From Chlorella sorokiniana (Eukaryota; Chlorophyta; Trebouxiophyceae; Chlorellales; Chlorellaceae): 64,000 nucleotides of DNA. A program made the translations under genes and the position numbers. The stretch covers positions 2,108,001 to 2,172,000 of the forward strand of contig CP084619.1 of NCBI GenBank assembly GCA_025917655.1. Reading direction: 5' to 3'. Below the pieces are notes generated by a model. That model saw only the letters and a list, made by a program, of their open reading frames with translations. It had not been told where the DNA came from and did no database searches. This document shows, piece after piece, positions 34,942-45,220 of the stretch (within the stretch, counting starts at the first letter, position 1; every line of letters starts with the position of its first letter).

Positions 34942-36638
34942 ATGGCGTGGAACGACGAAATCTTTCGCGAGAAGATGGACAAGCTCAACAGTTCTCAGCT
35001 CAGCATTGAGAACACGTCTCAGTGGATGCGCTTCTACCGGGCAGACGCACGTCGGGTCGCCGACTGCTGGGAAGCTTACTTCAGCAAGGCCGACCAGCCC
35101 AAGCGCCTTGCCATGGTGTACCTAGCCAACGACGTGGTGCAGAACAGGTGCGATCAAGGGGCGCTGAGTGCTGAGGGCTTCGCCCAGCAGGCAGTGGCCG
35201 CTGCCCACCGCCGCCCTTTGCGACTTGTAAGCAGCACTAGCTGCAAATCGCCTTTGCTCTTGTGAAGCTCAACGCCAGCTTTCCATCAATGCTGACAGCA
35301 GTCAGCGTTCATGTGCACTGCAAGTGAGTTCCTGCCGTGCGTTGGCCTGCCTTGCCGGCTGCGCAGCCGCAAGAACGCCCGCGAGTTCCTGGAGGCCTTC
35401 TTCCGGGTGCTGCCTCGCGCGCTGCACCACATGCTGGCCAAGAGCGACGAGAAGACGCGCGCGGCGGTGCACAAAGTGATACGCGTGTGGGACGAGCGCA
35501 AGGTGCGTGATGCCCTGGCAGCCGCGTCGGCAGCCGGCATGGCTGCCCATCACTGCACACATGTTCCCCATCAAAGCCCTGACCTGCCCCAAGCTCCGCG
35601 TACCCTGCGGTGCAGGTCTTTGGCATGAGCGGTTCTAGAGCACTGCATGAGCTCATGCACGGGACTGAGGCAGTGGCCAGCCCAGGGGGCGTCCCGCCGC
35701 CGCAGCAACAGCAGCAGCAGCAGCAGCAGGGCCTGGCGGAGCTGTCGGCCCTCGCCCCTCACCTGGCAGGCGCTCTGCAGCAGGCCGCTGCGGCTGCTCA
35801 GCAGAGCACCCAGCTGCAGCCAGCAGTTGGCGCTGCGCTCCCTGTAGCCCTGGGGCCCGCGGCCACGCCCAGCAGGTGGCTTCTGCCCACGCCGCGGTGC
35901 AGGGCCTGGTGGCGGCGCTGCAACGGCGCGCCAGCAGCAGCCAAGCTGCCGCGGGCCTGCTGCGGCAGATGCTGGCGGAGCAGGAGCATGCTGCAGCGGA
36001 AGCGGCGGCGCTGCTGCAGACCTGCTCTCAACAGTTGGCTCAGCTGGACACCAGAGTAGCCGCGGCCCAAGCTGCCCACGCCTCGATGCTGGCCCCGCAG
36101 CCACAACCACCACCGGGCAAGCAACAACTGGGTGCAGCCGGCATGCCCGCCATTGCACCACCCCAGCAGACTGCGCAGCCACAGGCTAACGGTCAGCAGC
36201 AGCAGCTCCTGCCGCCGCAGCAGCAGCCGGCCCTGTCTGCCAGCGAGGAAGCCGCCTCCCTTGCAGCTGCGCTGGCTAAGACAGAGAACTCGGCCGAGGC
36301 ACTGCTGGCGGCATTCATGGAGCTGCCACCGGTGCGTGGGGTGGTCATGCTGTGGGAGTGTATGCCAGTGTGGAGGTGACTTTGCAGGACTTTGCAAGCC
36401 CTGCCATTTCAACTCCACCTTGCACCCTCCTTGCCTGCATGAAGGCCCGCATTGCAGTTGTGCGCACTGTCTAACGGCTGCGTTGTTCTCGTTTCGTTTA
36501 CTGCCCCAGGACCAGCAGGAGGGGCTGGGCGCAGAGCTTGCGGGGATGCTGCAACAGCCGCAGTCGGGGACAGCGGCTCCGAGCGGCGGCGCGGACCTCG
36601 GCGGCGGGGACGACCTTTATGATCCGGAGGAACTGTGA
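34942..36638 (+). CDS. CID-domain regulator of RNA polymerase II CTD (RPRD/Rtt103-like)
   Basis: Predicted nuclear protein whose CTD-interacting domain binds the phosphorylated RNA polymerase II tail during elongation or termination. The ATG at 34942 opens the CID: NDEIFREKMDKLNSSQLSIE, TSQWMRFYRADARRVADCWE and RLAMVYLANDVVQN. An intron follows at 35148. Exon 2 (from about 35369) continues RKNAREFLEAFFRVLPRALH and DEKTRAAVHKVIRVWDERK, the last CID helices. Exon 3 (from about 35617) reads VFGMSGSRALHELM, then a nine-Gln run and a long Ala/Gln-rich coiled coil (LLRQMLAEQEHAAAEAAALL), as in the RPRD dimerisation region. The last exon (from 36511) ends with acidic LGGGDDLYDPEEL and a stop at 36638. 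One frame change near 35860 sits in a GGGGCCC run. Confidence 0.85.
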
Positions 36639-37589
36639 CGGGGGCAGTGGCCGAGTGCGGTGCACGTTGCAGTTTGCGCTTCAGCTGCGCAATGCCTCAC
36701 GGACCCTTTCCTACTCACTCGAGGCCCCCTGGCATGCCTGGTAGAATGCTGGCCGTGCAATCACAGGTTGTGAGCAGACACATAGTGAGCGCTGAGCGTG
36801 GCTGGGTGGTCCATTCCGTCGTCCCAAACGAAGTCAGCGGAGGCGGATGTGCGTTCAAGGGAGTTGCTGGAATCTGATCATGCAACGAGCATGGAAGCTT
36901 GCATGATGCCACATTGGGCTGCAAAATAGCGGCGAGCAACACTCCTGCCGCCGCGTCCATCTCAAAGTGCAGCAGAGGCAAGGCTGCAGGGCTGGCACCG
37001 TGCTCACCGCACTTCCCTGTGGCGCTTGGTCTGAAGGTGGTGTCATTGGCCAGGTCAGCTGATGCACGTGGCACATTACTCCAGTCGTACTCGACCGATC
37101 TGGCCCACCGCGACAGATTTGTAAATTGTTCACCATTATAATACATCAAAGAGGTGGGCAGTGCCCGCTGCGCTCAAATGAGCGTTGTCGACGGCGTAGG
37201 ACCGGGCACCAAGAACGACCCCTGTCACCCAGTCGTGTACCATGCTGTTGGGGCGTCGATTCTGAAAGACGAGGTGCGCCTTGCAAGGAGCTCCCATTGC
37301 ACGCGCTACTTGGCACCTCCGGGCGGAAAAGCACGCCTTGCCCAGTGTTCCAGCTGCCACATGCTGCCAAATTGCGACTAGTTCAGCGCCGGTGGGCACT
37401 GCGAGCCTCATGGGTGGGCCCTCACAGGCCGCAGCCCTCAGTCTGTCTGCACAGAGGCATGTTGGCCTTGTTCAAGTCGTGTAGAGCTGATGGGCGAGTC
37501 CGCCCTGGGACTTTGCCCACGTGCTGGGTAGGGCACGGCCTGAAACGGCCCGCAAGCCCTCTCTAGCCGCGGCTAGCCCTCGCCAAGGT
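36639..37589. other. region without a confident gene
   Basis: About 950 bases between the CID gene and the phosphatase gene. The minus strand has two adjacent open frames: one of about 144 codons from an ATG at 37146 down to 36715 (MYYNGEQFTNLSRWARSVEY), and one of about 90 codons ending at 37136. They could be exons of an unrecognised gene. Plus-strand frames here are no better. The phosphatase gene's first exon probably also begins in this stretch. Confidence 0.25.
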
Positions 37590-40500
37590 TCGGCAGCCGA
37601 TCAGCGGCCAGCAGGCATACCGTCTAGGTCGGCGGAAGGACCCAGCAAAAGATTCAGCTGCAGGCGGCGGCCACACTGCCTGCCCTGCCTGCCTTCTTCT
37701 TGCCGAGGCTGCTGCCTGCTTGCTGCCTGAATGGCTGCAGGCCTTGATTGCCTGGTCAACAGCGCCCTTGCGCTTACACTTCCTGCAGGATGTGCTTCTG
37801 GTAGAGCACCAGCGTCCGTGGCCGGGCAGCTGCAGCAGCGGTGGCGAGGGTGGCAGCGCCGGCTCCGCGCGCTGCTCCTGCTGCGGCGCCGACACCGCCG
37901 AGTACTCGCTGTTTGCCGTGTTTGATGGCCACAACGGCGTGGCAGCAGCCCGTCTGGTGGCCGACTTGCTGTTGGAGGTTTTGGAGGAGCGGCTGCCGCA
38001 GGGCGTGCCGCCGCCGGCGGGCAGCCCCACCTGGGTGCCCTGGCGCGAGGATGTGCAGCTGGCGCTGGTGGAGACGCTGGCGGAGCTCAACCGCCTCTTT
38101 GCACTCAAGGGCATCCTGGCAGGCTGCACTGCCACCCTCGTCCTGCAGGTGCAGGGCCGGGGGTGGGGGTGGCTAGCGGCGGGTGGCTGGGCCTGCGGGG
38201 ATCACGCGCCGGGCGGCGGAAGAGCGCTGCGCCGTGCCGTGGGCACTCGCTAGGGTCCATCCACGCAGGTCCGCTGCCCCTGCCCGCCTCTTGCGCTCAG
38301 CACCTCCCCCACCCGCGCCCCGCAGTCGGGCTGGCTGCTGACGTGCGCCAACCTGGGCGACTCGCGGGCGGTGCTGGACACGGGGGTGGAGGCGCGGCAG
38401 CTGACGGGTGCGCCGCGCGCCACACGCACCGCCGCGCATGGCAGCCGGGCAGCCGCGCGTAATTTACTGCACAGCGCACGCAGACAGGCTTGCGGCACGG
38501 CTGGGAGAGCGTGGGATGCGTCAAGAGTGCCGAACCTGCGGTGCAGCCAAACCGGGCAGTCCTCGAGAACACGCCACAGGCATGCTTGAAGGCCTGGCAC
38601 CACCCACATGCGTCGCCCCCCTTCGTTCTCAGTTGACCATCGTGTGGCGACTCACAAGGGCGAGCGGCGGCGGGTGGAGGCGGTGGGCAACACGATTGCG
38701 CCCATCGACTTCACAGGCTCCGGTGCGGCCCCAGCCCTGTGGGCCCCCCTGCCCTCGGCGGCATCGCCGCACTGCCCTGCTGGCAAGCTGTCGGGCCTCC
38801 CAACCGCCCTGCCCTGGGAACACGTCCAGTGCACCACCTCCAACCCTGTTGCGCCGCCCACCCCTGCACCCCCTGCGCAGGCCCCGCCACGCGGGTGGAC
38901 AACGGCGTGGGCCCGCTGCGCATCTGGCCTGGCGGGCTGTGCCTGTCGCGCGCCATCGGCGACTTTGACGTCGGCGACTCGGTCATCCCCTTCCCCCATG
39001 TCACCCAGGTGCGGCCGCTCGCCCTGGCGGCACCCCAGCCGCTGCCGCGCCGCTGCGGCGCTGCCGCCAGGCTGCGCAGCGGCACTGCCGCCTGATGCTG
39101 CCAGCCATGCCACGAGCCCAGCCCGCTGCCGCGGCGCTGCCCTGCGGCTGCAGGTGCTGGTGCCGCCCACGGGCGCGCGGCTGCTGGTTGCCAGCGACGG
39201 CGTGTGGGATGCTTACGAGAAGATGAACCGCATCGGGTCCACGCTGCGCTCCTGGCCCCTGGACGTCTGCCCGCAGCGACTCATCCAGGTGTGCACGCAT
39301 GGGTGGGCCCATGGCTGGGTGGGTGGGTGGCGGGCAGGGTCCCAGGGGCGGCAGGTGCAGCGACGGGGGCAGGGGCAGGCAACGCAGTAACGAGCACATC
39401 GCGGTGCGGAGGCTCCCTCCACCCCGCCATGCCTCGCAGCCCCTGCGCTATGCGCTGCCTGCCCGCCTGGCCCCCAACATTGCACCTCACCCTTCCCCCG
39501 GCCCCCACCCGCCAAACACACTGCGCAGTCCATTGTGCGCGCGTACGGCGGCCTGCGCGACGACACCTCCCTCGTCGTCGCCGACATCCTGCCCCCGGCA
39601 AGACCTTCCCGAGGCCGTCCAGGCGGCGCAGGCGCGGCAGAAGCAGGCTGGGGGAGCAGCAGCGGCAGCAGCGGCAGCAGCTCCGGCGGCGGCGGCTGTG
39701 GCTGCTTTGGTGGCAGCGGCGCCGCCACGCCCGCCCCCCCGCCACGCCCCCTGCCGGCGGGTCGCACGCATCGTCCGCGGCAGCAGCAGCAGCCCCCAAG
39801 GTGGAGGTGATTGCTGATTTCGATGTGGCGGCGGTGATGGGGCTTATGCCGGACGAGGCTCCAGAGCCCCCGGCTGGTACGACGAGTTTGTGGGGGAGCA
39901 GCTGGCAGCGCTGGCGGTGAGAGCCTGGTGTCCTGCTTCTGCGCGCGTTGCTGTGCCCAGCTGCCTGGCCTGCTGGCTGGCAAGGAACTTTTCGGTTTGG
40001 GGGTGGGTCGGGGCTGCCCACCCGGGAGCAGCTGGCACAATCAGAGCGCTTCTGTGGGACGCTGCACCAGGCAACGGCTGTCTTTTTGTTGCATGCCCAT
40101 GCTGCTGCGGGTACCCAGTCCCTCCACCGACCCCCCCCCTGCTGCCCACCCAGGCCGAGGCGATGGCATGCTGGCAGGAGGCAAATGAGCGGCGTACAGG
40201 GCGGCGCCCTGCAACGCCGCAGCTGGACACGAATGGGCGGGCGGCACGCACAGCTCGCGCCTCGGCACAGCTGGAGCAAGGTGTGGCCCGCCCCAGTGGA
40301 AGCTGGTCCAACAAGCGACTCGCACCTTTCGCCTATCCATCCCGCGCTATGCGGCGCTGTCCCAGCCATGCCATGCCGCGGTGCACCCCCCACCACCACA
40401 CACACACACATTACCCCGCCCGTCGCAGATGGCGCTTGGGTTGAGGGCGGCGGCGGCATGCCACGCAACGCGTCCGTCTTTTCGCCCAGTCGGTTGCGCA

Positions 40501-41465
40501 GGGCGACTCGGACTACGCCGACAAGTTTGGCCACTACAAGTGAGCACTTCCCCTCTGTTCTCACCTTGTTCTGACGGCTCCACTTGGGCTGCACTCTCGG
40601 GTGGCTGGCCAAGCGGCTTGCGGCTGCTGCTGCTCAGCCTCCGCCTTCTCTGCTGCCTCAGCCCCTGCTTACCCGTCTCTTCTCCCAGCAACCCAGCTTT
40701 CGCTTGCAAGCGTTCATCTGGTTCTGTTGCCTGCTCCGCTGCAGGGGTGTGGCACCCGAGTCGATCAGCTCGGGCAGCCCGGGCAGCAGCATGCACAGCG
40801 TGCCGCCACGCGATGCCAGCGTGCGCGCCGGTGGCTATCGCTACGTGGACGCCAGCGTTAGGGCAGGCAGCAGATACGTGGGCGATGCCAGCGTGCGCGC
40901 CGGCAGCCGCTTTGCCGATGCCAGTGTGCGCGCGGGGCAGCCTACTATGGTGGTGGAGGAGCCGGCGGGGTTGGTGGGCGGCAGCCGATGCGGCCAGACC
41001 CCTCCATCCGCAGCGGGACCGCAGCGCTGCGGTACCTTGGCAGCGGCTCAGGAGCGTCCAGCGGGGGGTACCCCACAGCAGGCGGAGCCTGCAAGCGTGG
41101 AGGAGAGCGGGCGGCGGCACGGCGCTGCGGGGGGCACCGTATGCGGCCGCAGCGCTGGCTGTTGCTGGCAGCGGCGACGTGTTGGCGCGGGCAGGCAGTG
41201 ACGGCAGCAGCAGCACCACCGGCCCAAAAAACGTGGCGGCGGCACCGGGAGCGACGTGTGCGCTTTGGCTAGCAGCGGAGTCACAACGCCCATCCCGGTG
41301 CCGCGGTCAGTTACGTTTGGTGCGGTGGATGTGTTGGGAAGTGATGAGGGGCGGGGCAAGGCCCCTCACGCCCAGCAGCAGCTGGAAGATTCTCCAATGG
41401 ACTTCCGTGGGGTGCTGCAAGCGGGCGGTGGCAGCGGCCCTATGGATACGATACTTGAAGGCTGA
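37590..41465 (+). CDS. PP2C-type protein phosphatase with repeat-bearing C-terminal extension
   Basis: Mn/Mg-dependent Ser/Thr phosphatase. A first recognisable exon reads QQAYRLGRRKDPAKDSA (about 37600-37655). Its upstream start is not found. The exon from 37789 gives DVLLVEHQRPW, then FAVFDGHNGVAAARLVADLL with the metal-binding DGHxG, and LKGILAGCTATLVLQ. Later exons give LLTCANLGDSRAVLDTG (about 38340), VDHRVATHKGERRRVEAVG, NGVGPLRIWPGGLCLSRAIG with DFDVGDSVIPFPHV (to about 39000), LLVASDGVWDAYEKMNRIG (about 39180), and YGGLRDDTSLVVADILPPA (about 39545), completing the PP2C fold. The long tail contains KVEVIADFDVAAVMGLMPDE, QGDSDYADKFGHY and four DASVRAG repeats. Its last exon reads TPIPVPRSVTFGAVDVLGSD and ends at 41465. 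The link between phosphatase and tail is inferred from shared strand and lack of a boundary. Confidence 0.75.
40812..40939 (+). repeat. four DASVRAG peptide repeats in phosphatase tail
   Basis: Four in-frame copies of DASVRAG, each with a short aromatic/basic spacer (GYRYV, SRYVG, SRFA), repeat every 11-12 residues. The codons differ between copies, so the peptide rather than the DNA seems to be kept. Confidence 0.75.
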
Positions 41466-42891
41466 AGGACAGCTTGGGCGGCGCAAACTCAACCTATTCT
41501 CAACCCCTCACCTCCCATCTCCCAACCCCTGTACGCCCTCTTTGCTAACTGCAACCACTCACATTCTGGCACCACATGATGCAGCCCTGTTTCCCTTTGC
41601 GCAATCTTCCTCGTTGATGCTGCGCAAGCACAACAAGCTAGTCTGCTGCGGCCGCACCACTCGACTGCCCGACACCACACTGTACGCCTAGCTCTTGACA
41701 CCCCCCTCCCCCTTTTATTGCTTCGTGCACGCAACCCTGGGCTGTAGCAAACTGCAGCAATGTGGCACTCAATCTTTCCTCAACACACCCACATGCTCCA
41801 TTCACATCTGGCTGCAATTCGCTGCTGCATCTTTCTGCCCGTGACCGGCCGCCCTTCTTTGGCTCCTGCTGACAGCTATGTTGCTGGCTTGCATTGCAAC
41901 GACTTGTTGTGCTGAAAGCCGACATTTGTTTACAAGAGCTTGCGCAAGTTGCTTGCCGCTCAAGGTGCCACGCAACTGCAGTACGCGCAAGGTACCGAGA
42001 TGCCCAGCTCGCTCTGCTTGCTGGTGGTCAACGGCTCTTGGAAGGGCCCAACAATCTTGATTGCAGCTCAGAACGTGCTTGAACCATGGGCCACCTGGCA
42101 AGGGTCCCTCACCTTAGCACCCAGGAACATCACTAGCGCCCTTCACTTGGCTTGTTGTTGACCGCCAGCTGCCGACTCAGCCAGAGGTGGTAGTCTGGGA
42201 GATGGCCAGGCTGCCACGGTTGGATGAGTTTCCAAGTCTTACCAGTGTTTTTGTGAGATCAAGCGATGGAATCGGGATGCAGGCCGGCCAACGTTCACTT
42301 CATGGAGACAAGGCGGACGACCGGGCCTCGAGCGCGAACCCAATTCATGAAATTGGGCAAGATAAGTATTGCGGCACGCAATCGGGAGAATGGCAACCGA
42401 AATCTCACAGGCTGCACAGCAATATACGAAAAAGAGCGACAGCCGTGTCATGCGTGCTGTCGAGTGACAGCCGGCAGCTGCCTTATCATTCCCTCTGCCT
42501 CCATCCTCCTTACTGCTTCTCCCATTCCCCAGGTGGTTGCTGCAAGCCAACAGCCGGTGGAGCCCACTGCACCCGTCGTTCGTGTGGTTGCCTTCACTCC
42601 CAGACAGCAGCCAGGTGAGGGTCGGCGCTGAGCGCGACCCACTTTATCTAAGGATATGCGGGGGCGGGAAGCCGCGCTGGTTCCGCCCCGCACCTTCTCC
42701 AGGCGCTGCAGCCACACCTTGCCACGCTGCTAACTGCCGGTGCTGCAGCTCGACTGCCAGCCCATGCCTCGCCCTGATACCCTTTGCCCACCTGCTTGCT
42801 TGCATTTCAGGGTTGTTTTATGCAGTCAGCGGCCCGCGCCGCCCCCAGCTGTTCCCCTGAGCCCTGGCTGTCGCCCGCTGCTGCCTGCAGA
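41466..42891. other. long intergenic region before the YGAYG gene
   Basis: About 1.4 kb between two plus-strand genes, with AT-richer stretches near 42200-42500. It should contain the phosphatase 3' UTR and the promoter of the YGAYG gene. A 121-codon plus frame at 42266-42631 resembles nothing known. A C/T-rich tract ending in CTGCAG lies directly before the ATG at 42892, so a 5' UTR intron may end there. Confidence 0.3.
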
Positions 42892-44304
42892 ATGAAGCTA
42901 GCCACAGTTCTTCTGGCCCTATTCGCCTGCGCCCAGTGCGCGTTTGCAGCTCGGCTGTTTAGTAGCAGGGAAGAGTTCCAGGCCGAGCAGTCGGCCCGCA
43001 GCCTGAAGCAGGTTGCTCCCCAGACCCTTGGCGGTGAGTCATTTCAACCACCAGTCCAACGCGACTGCTCTCCTGCCCCCAGAACCATCACACTCGATTC
43101 TCGGGGGTGGTTTGAGCGTCTTACGGGGGTCATGCCTGTTGAATGGGGCACTCCTGGTGCAGCGACCAACAGCTGGGTTGCCCCCGCCCGGAATACTGCA
43201 GGCTATGGAGCTTACGGTAGCAGCTTTGGCTATGGTGCCTATGGCACGCGCCGCTTGTCCAGCTTCGGTGAGCAGCCGGCACATGCGATTGTCGACATCC
43301 CCGCCGCTACGGGCCGCGCTGCACCGCTGTTACGGTGTCCTTGCTCACTTAATCTCACTTCTGTTTTACATGTGCAGGTGCTGTGCGCGGCCTCAGCACC
43401 TATGGTGCCTATGGCTCGGCTTTCCCTCAAACTTATGGTGCCTACGGCCTGCGCCGCCTGGCCTCTTTTGGGTCCAGCCGCTCCCTCCTGAGCTACGGCG
43501 CCTACGGCTCAGCTTTCCCCCAGTCCTACGGCGCCTACGGTCTGCGCCGCCTGGCCTCCTTCGAGTCCAGCCGCGCGCTGCTGTCCTACGGCGCCTATGG
43601 CTCAGCCTTCCCCCAGTCTTACGGCGCCTACGGTCTGCGCCGCCTGGCCTCCTTCGAGTCCAGCCGCGCGCTGCTGTCCTACGGCGCCTACGGCTCAGCC
43701 TTCCCCCAGTCTTACGGCGCCTACGGTCTGCGCCGCCTGGCCTCCTTCGAGTCCAGCCGCGCGCTGCTGTCCTACGGCGCCTACGGCTCTGCCTTCCCCC
43801 AGTCCTATGGCGCCTACGGTCTGCGCCGCCTGGCCTCCTTCGAGTCCAGCCGCGCGCTGCTGTCCTACGGCGCCTACGGCTCAGCCTCCCCCAGTCCTAT
43901 GGCGCCTACGGTCTGCGCCGCCTGGCTGCCTTTGCCCCTCGTGCCCTTCTCTCCTACGGCGCCTACGGCTCTGCCTTCCCCCAGTCTTACGGCGCCTACG
44001 GCACGCGCCGCCTCACCGGCTTCTCCTCCCGCTCTCTGCTGTCCTACGGTGCCTACGGCTCTGCCTTTCCCCAATCCTACGGCGCCTATGGCATGCGGCG
44101 GCTGAGCAGCTGGCGTCACCTCTCGTCGTACGGCGCGTACGGCCAGAGTGAGCCTGCTCACGGCTTGCATGAGTTGCTGCCACTGCCAATTTGGCCGGCT
44201 GGTTGCTTGGGTTGTAAGGATCCCCACATTACCCACATCGGTGCGCCGCTGACACCCTGACCCTTGTGCCCAACATTGCAGGCTACGGCGCGTACGGCCT
44301 GTAA
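42892..44304 (+). CDS. secreted YGAYG-repeat protein
   Basis: I recognise no family. The ATG at 42892 opens a clear signal peptide (MKLATVLLALFACAQCAFA) with a likely cut before ARLFSSREEF. Four exons are well defined: 42892-43033, 43201-43270, 43378-44148 and 44282-44304. All three introns are phase 1 and fall in Gly or Ser codons. Exon 2 has YGAYGSSFGYGAYGTRRLSS. Exon 3 holds eight units of about 31 residues of the form SYGAYGSAFPQSYGAYGLRR then LASFESSRALL. Four are nearly identical in DNA. The protein ends SYGAYGL. It is rich in Tyr, Gly, Ala, Ser and Arg, has no Cys after the signal peptide and no membrane segment. The sixth unit lacks one base (near 43886), so the frame changes there unless this is a sequence error. 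Candidate roles are an extracellular matrix protein or a multi-copy peptide precursor. Confidence 0.82.
43400..44140 (+). repeat. 93-base tandem repeat array coding the YGAYG units
   Basis: Copies start at about 43400, 43493, 43586, 43679, 43772 and 43865, spaced 93 bases, with two more diverged copies up to about 44110. The central four share the codons for FESSRALL almost base for base, while the outer copies differ. This is the pattern of recent unequal exchange inside an older array. Confidence 0.9.
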
Positions 44305-45220
44305 ACCACCCCGAGTGAGCCATCCTGATCCTGACTCCAGAGCTGTCAGGCGGGCACCAGTCCCACTGTGAGGCTGCCGCCGCTGTGTAGTCGCCCAGGC
44401 GGCCCTGCCCATGGTGGGATGGCTTGACACACAAGAAAGCAAACCCTCTTATCGCAGCTCGATTAATCTCTATTGCGTATGTTTATCTTCCTGCATTCTG
44501 TCTTCATGGTTGCCCTGTTGCCGGAGCAGCACACACTTGCAAGAAAGTGTCGACAACGCACTCATCACGACATCAGGGCGCTGGGCCCCTCACCCACTTT
44601 AGATGCGGGCGCTGCGCCGCTCCTGCTGCAGTGCCCCACAATAGAACTGTATCCTTCCTTTTGCTGCTGAGGTTGTGCTTGCAACTTTCTTGTTGTGTAC
44701 AGGGGTCTTTCCTGCTGTTCCTCGGCTTCCCTGGCCTCCTCTGGGCTGCTGGCTTGGGCCGCTGCCAATGCGTTGACAAGCTGCTATTGATCCCCTACCT
44801 TTACTCAAGCTGGGTGTCTTTCTCAGCTGCGCCGGCTGCGGCCCTTTCCCCAACTGCCGCCAGTCGCGCCTGCGACGGCATGGGGCTGGGGTTTCCAGAA
44901 TTGGTTGCTTTCTTTGTGTGGTGGTGTAACTGTTGAGTTCTTGTTGGCACTTTGGATCTGAGATCAAGAGGACATTGCCAATTGAGATCAATTGAGATCG
45001 AGGAGAACGGCACCATTGAGGATTGTGCCGCGGGTGACACAGGGTGTGCTGGCAGAGCAAGAAGTGCTGCAGCCTGCAAACATCCAAAATGCAGTTCTCT
45101 TCGTGATACACATGCCTGAAGCAGGCACCCAGTCAGGCGTTCCTGCTCGGCCTGCCCGGCAAGCGATCCTACAAGCGAATCCTACAAGCGATCGCTGGCT
45201 GCTTAGCTGGTTGGCGCATA
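44305..45220. other. intergenic region between the YGAYG and RanBPM-like genes
   Basis: About 915 bases with no recognised gene. A ten-base direct repeat (ATTGAGATCA / ATTGAGATCG) lies at 44981-45000, and a CCTACAAGCGA repeat at about 45166-45190, shortly before the next ATG. It should contain the YGAYG 3' UTR and the RanBPM-like promoter. Confidence 0.3.

Noticed and set aside
40812-40939. Repeats resembling a CRISPR array
   Set aside because: The units are short, coding and without uniform spacers, and this is a eukaryotic nuclear gene.
43013-44260. Alternative long frames through the YGAYG array, including Pro/Ser/Ala-rich and Leu/Arg-rich versions
   Set aside because: They are frame shadows of a repeat. 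The YGAYG frame alone joins to a signal peptide and gives consistent phase 1 introns.
43874-44434. Minus-strand Gly/Val-rich frame opposite the YGAYG array, which could pass for a collagen-like protein
   Set aside because: It is the reverse complement of the repeat, has no signal peptide, and its open length follows from the repeat period.
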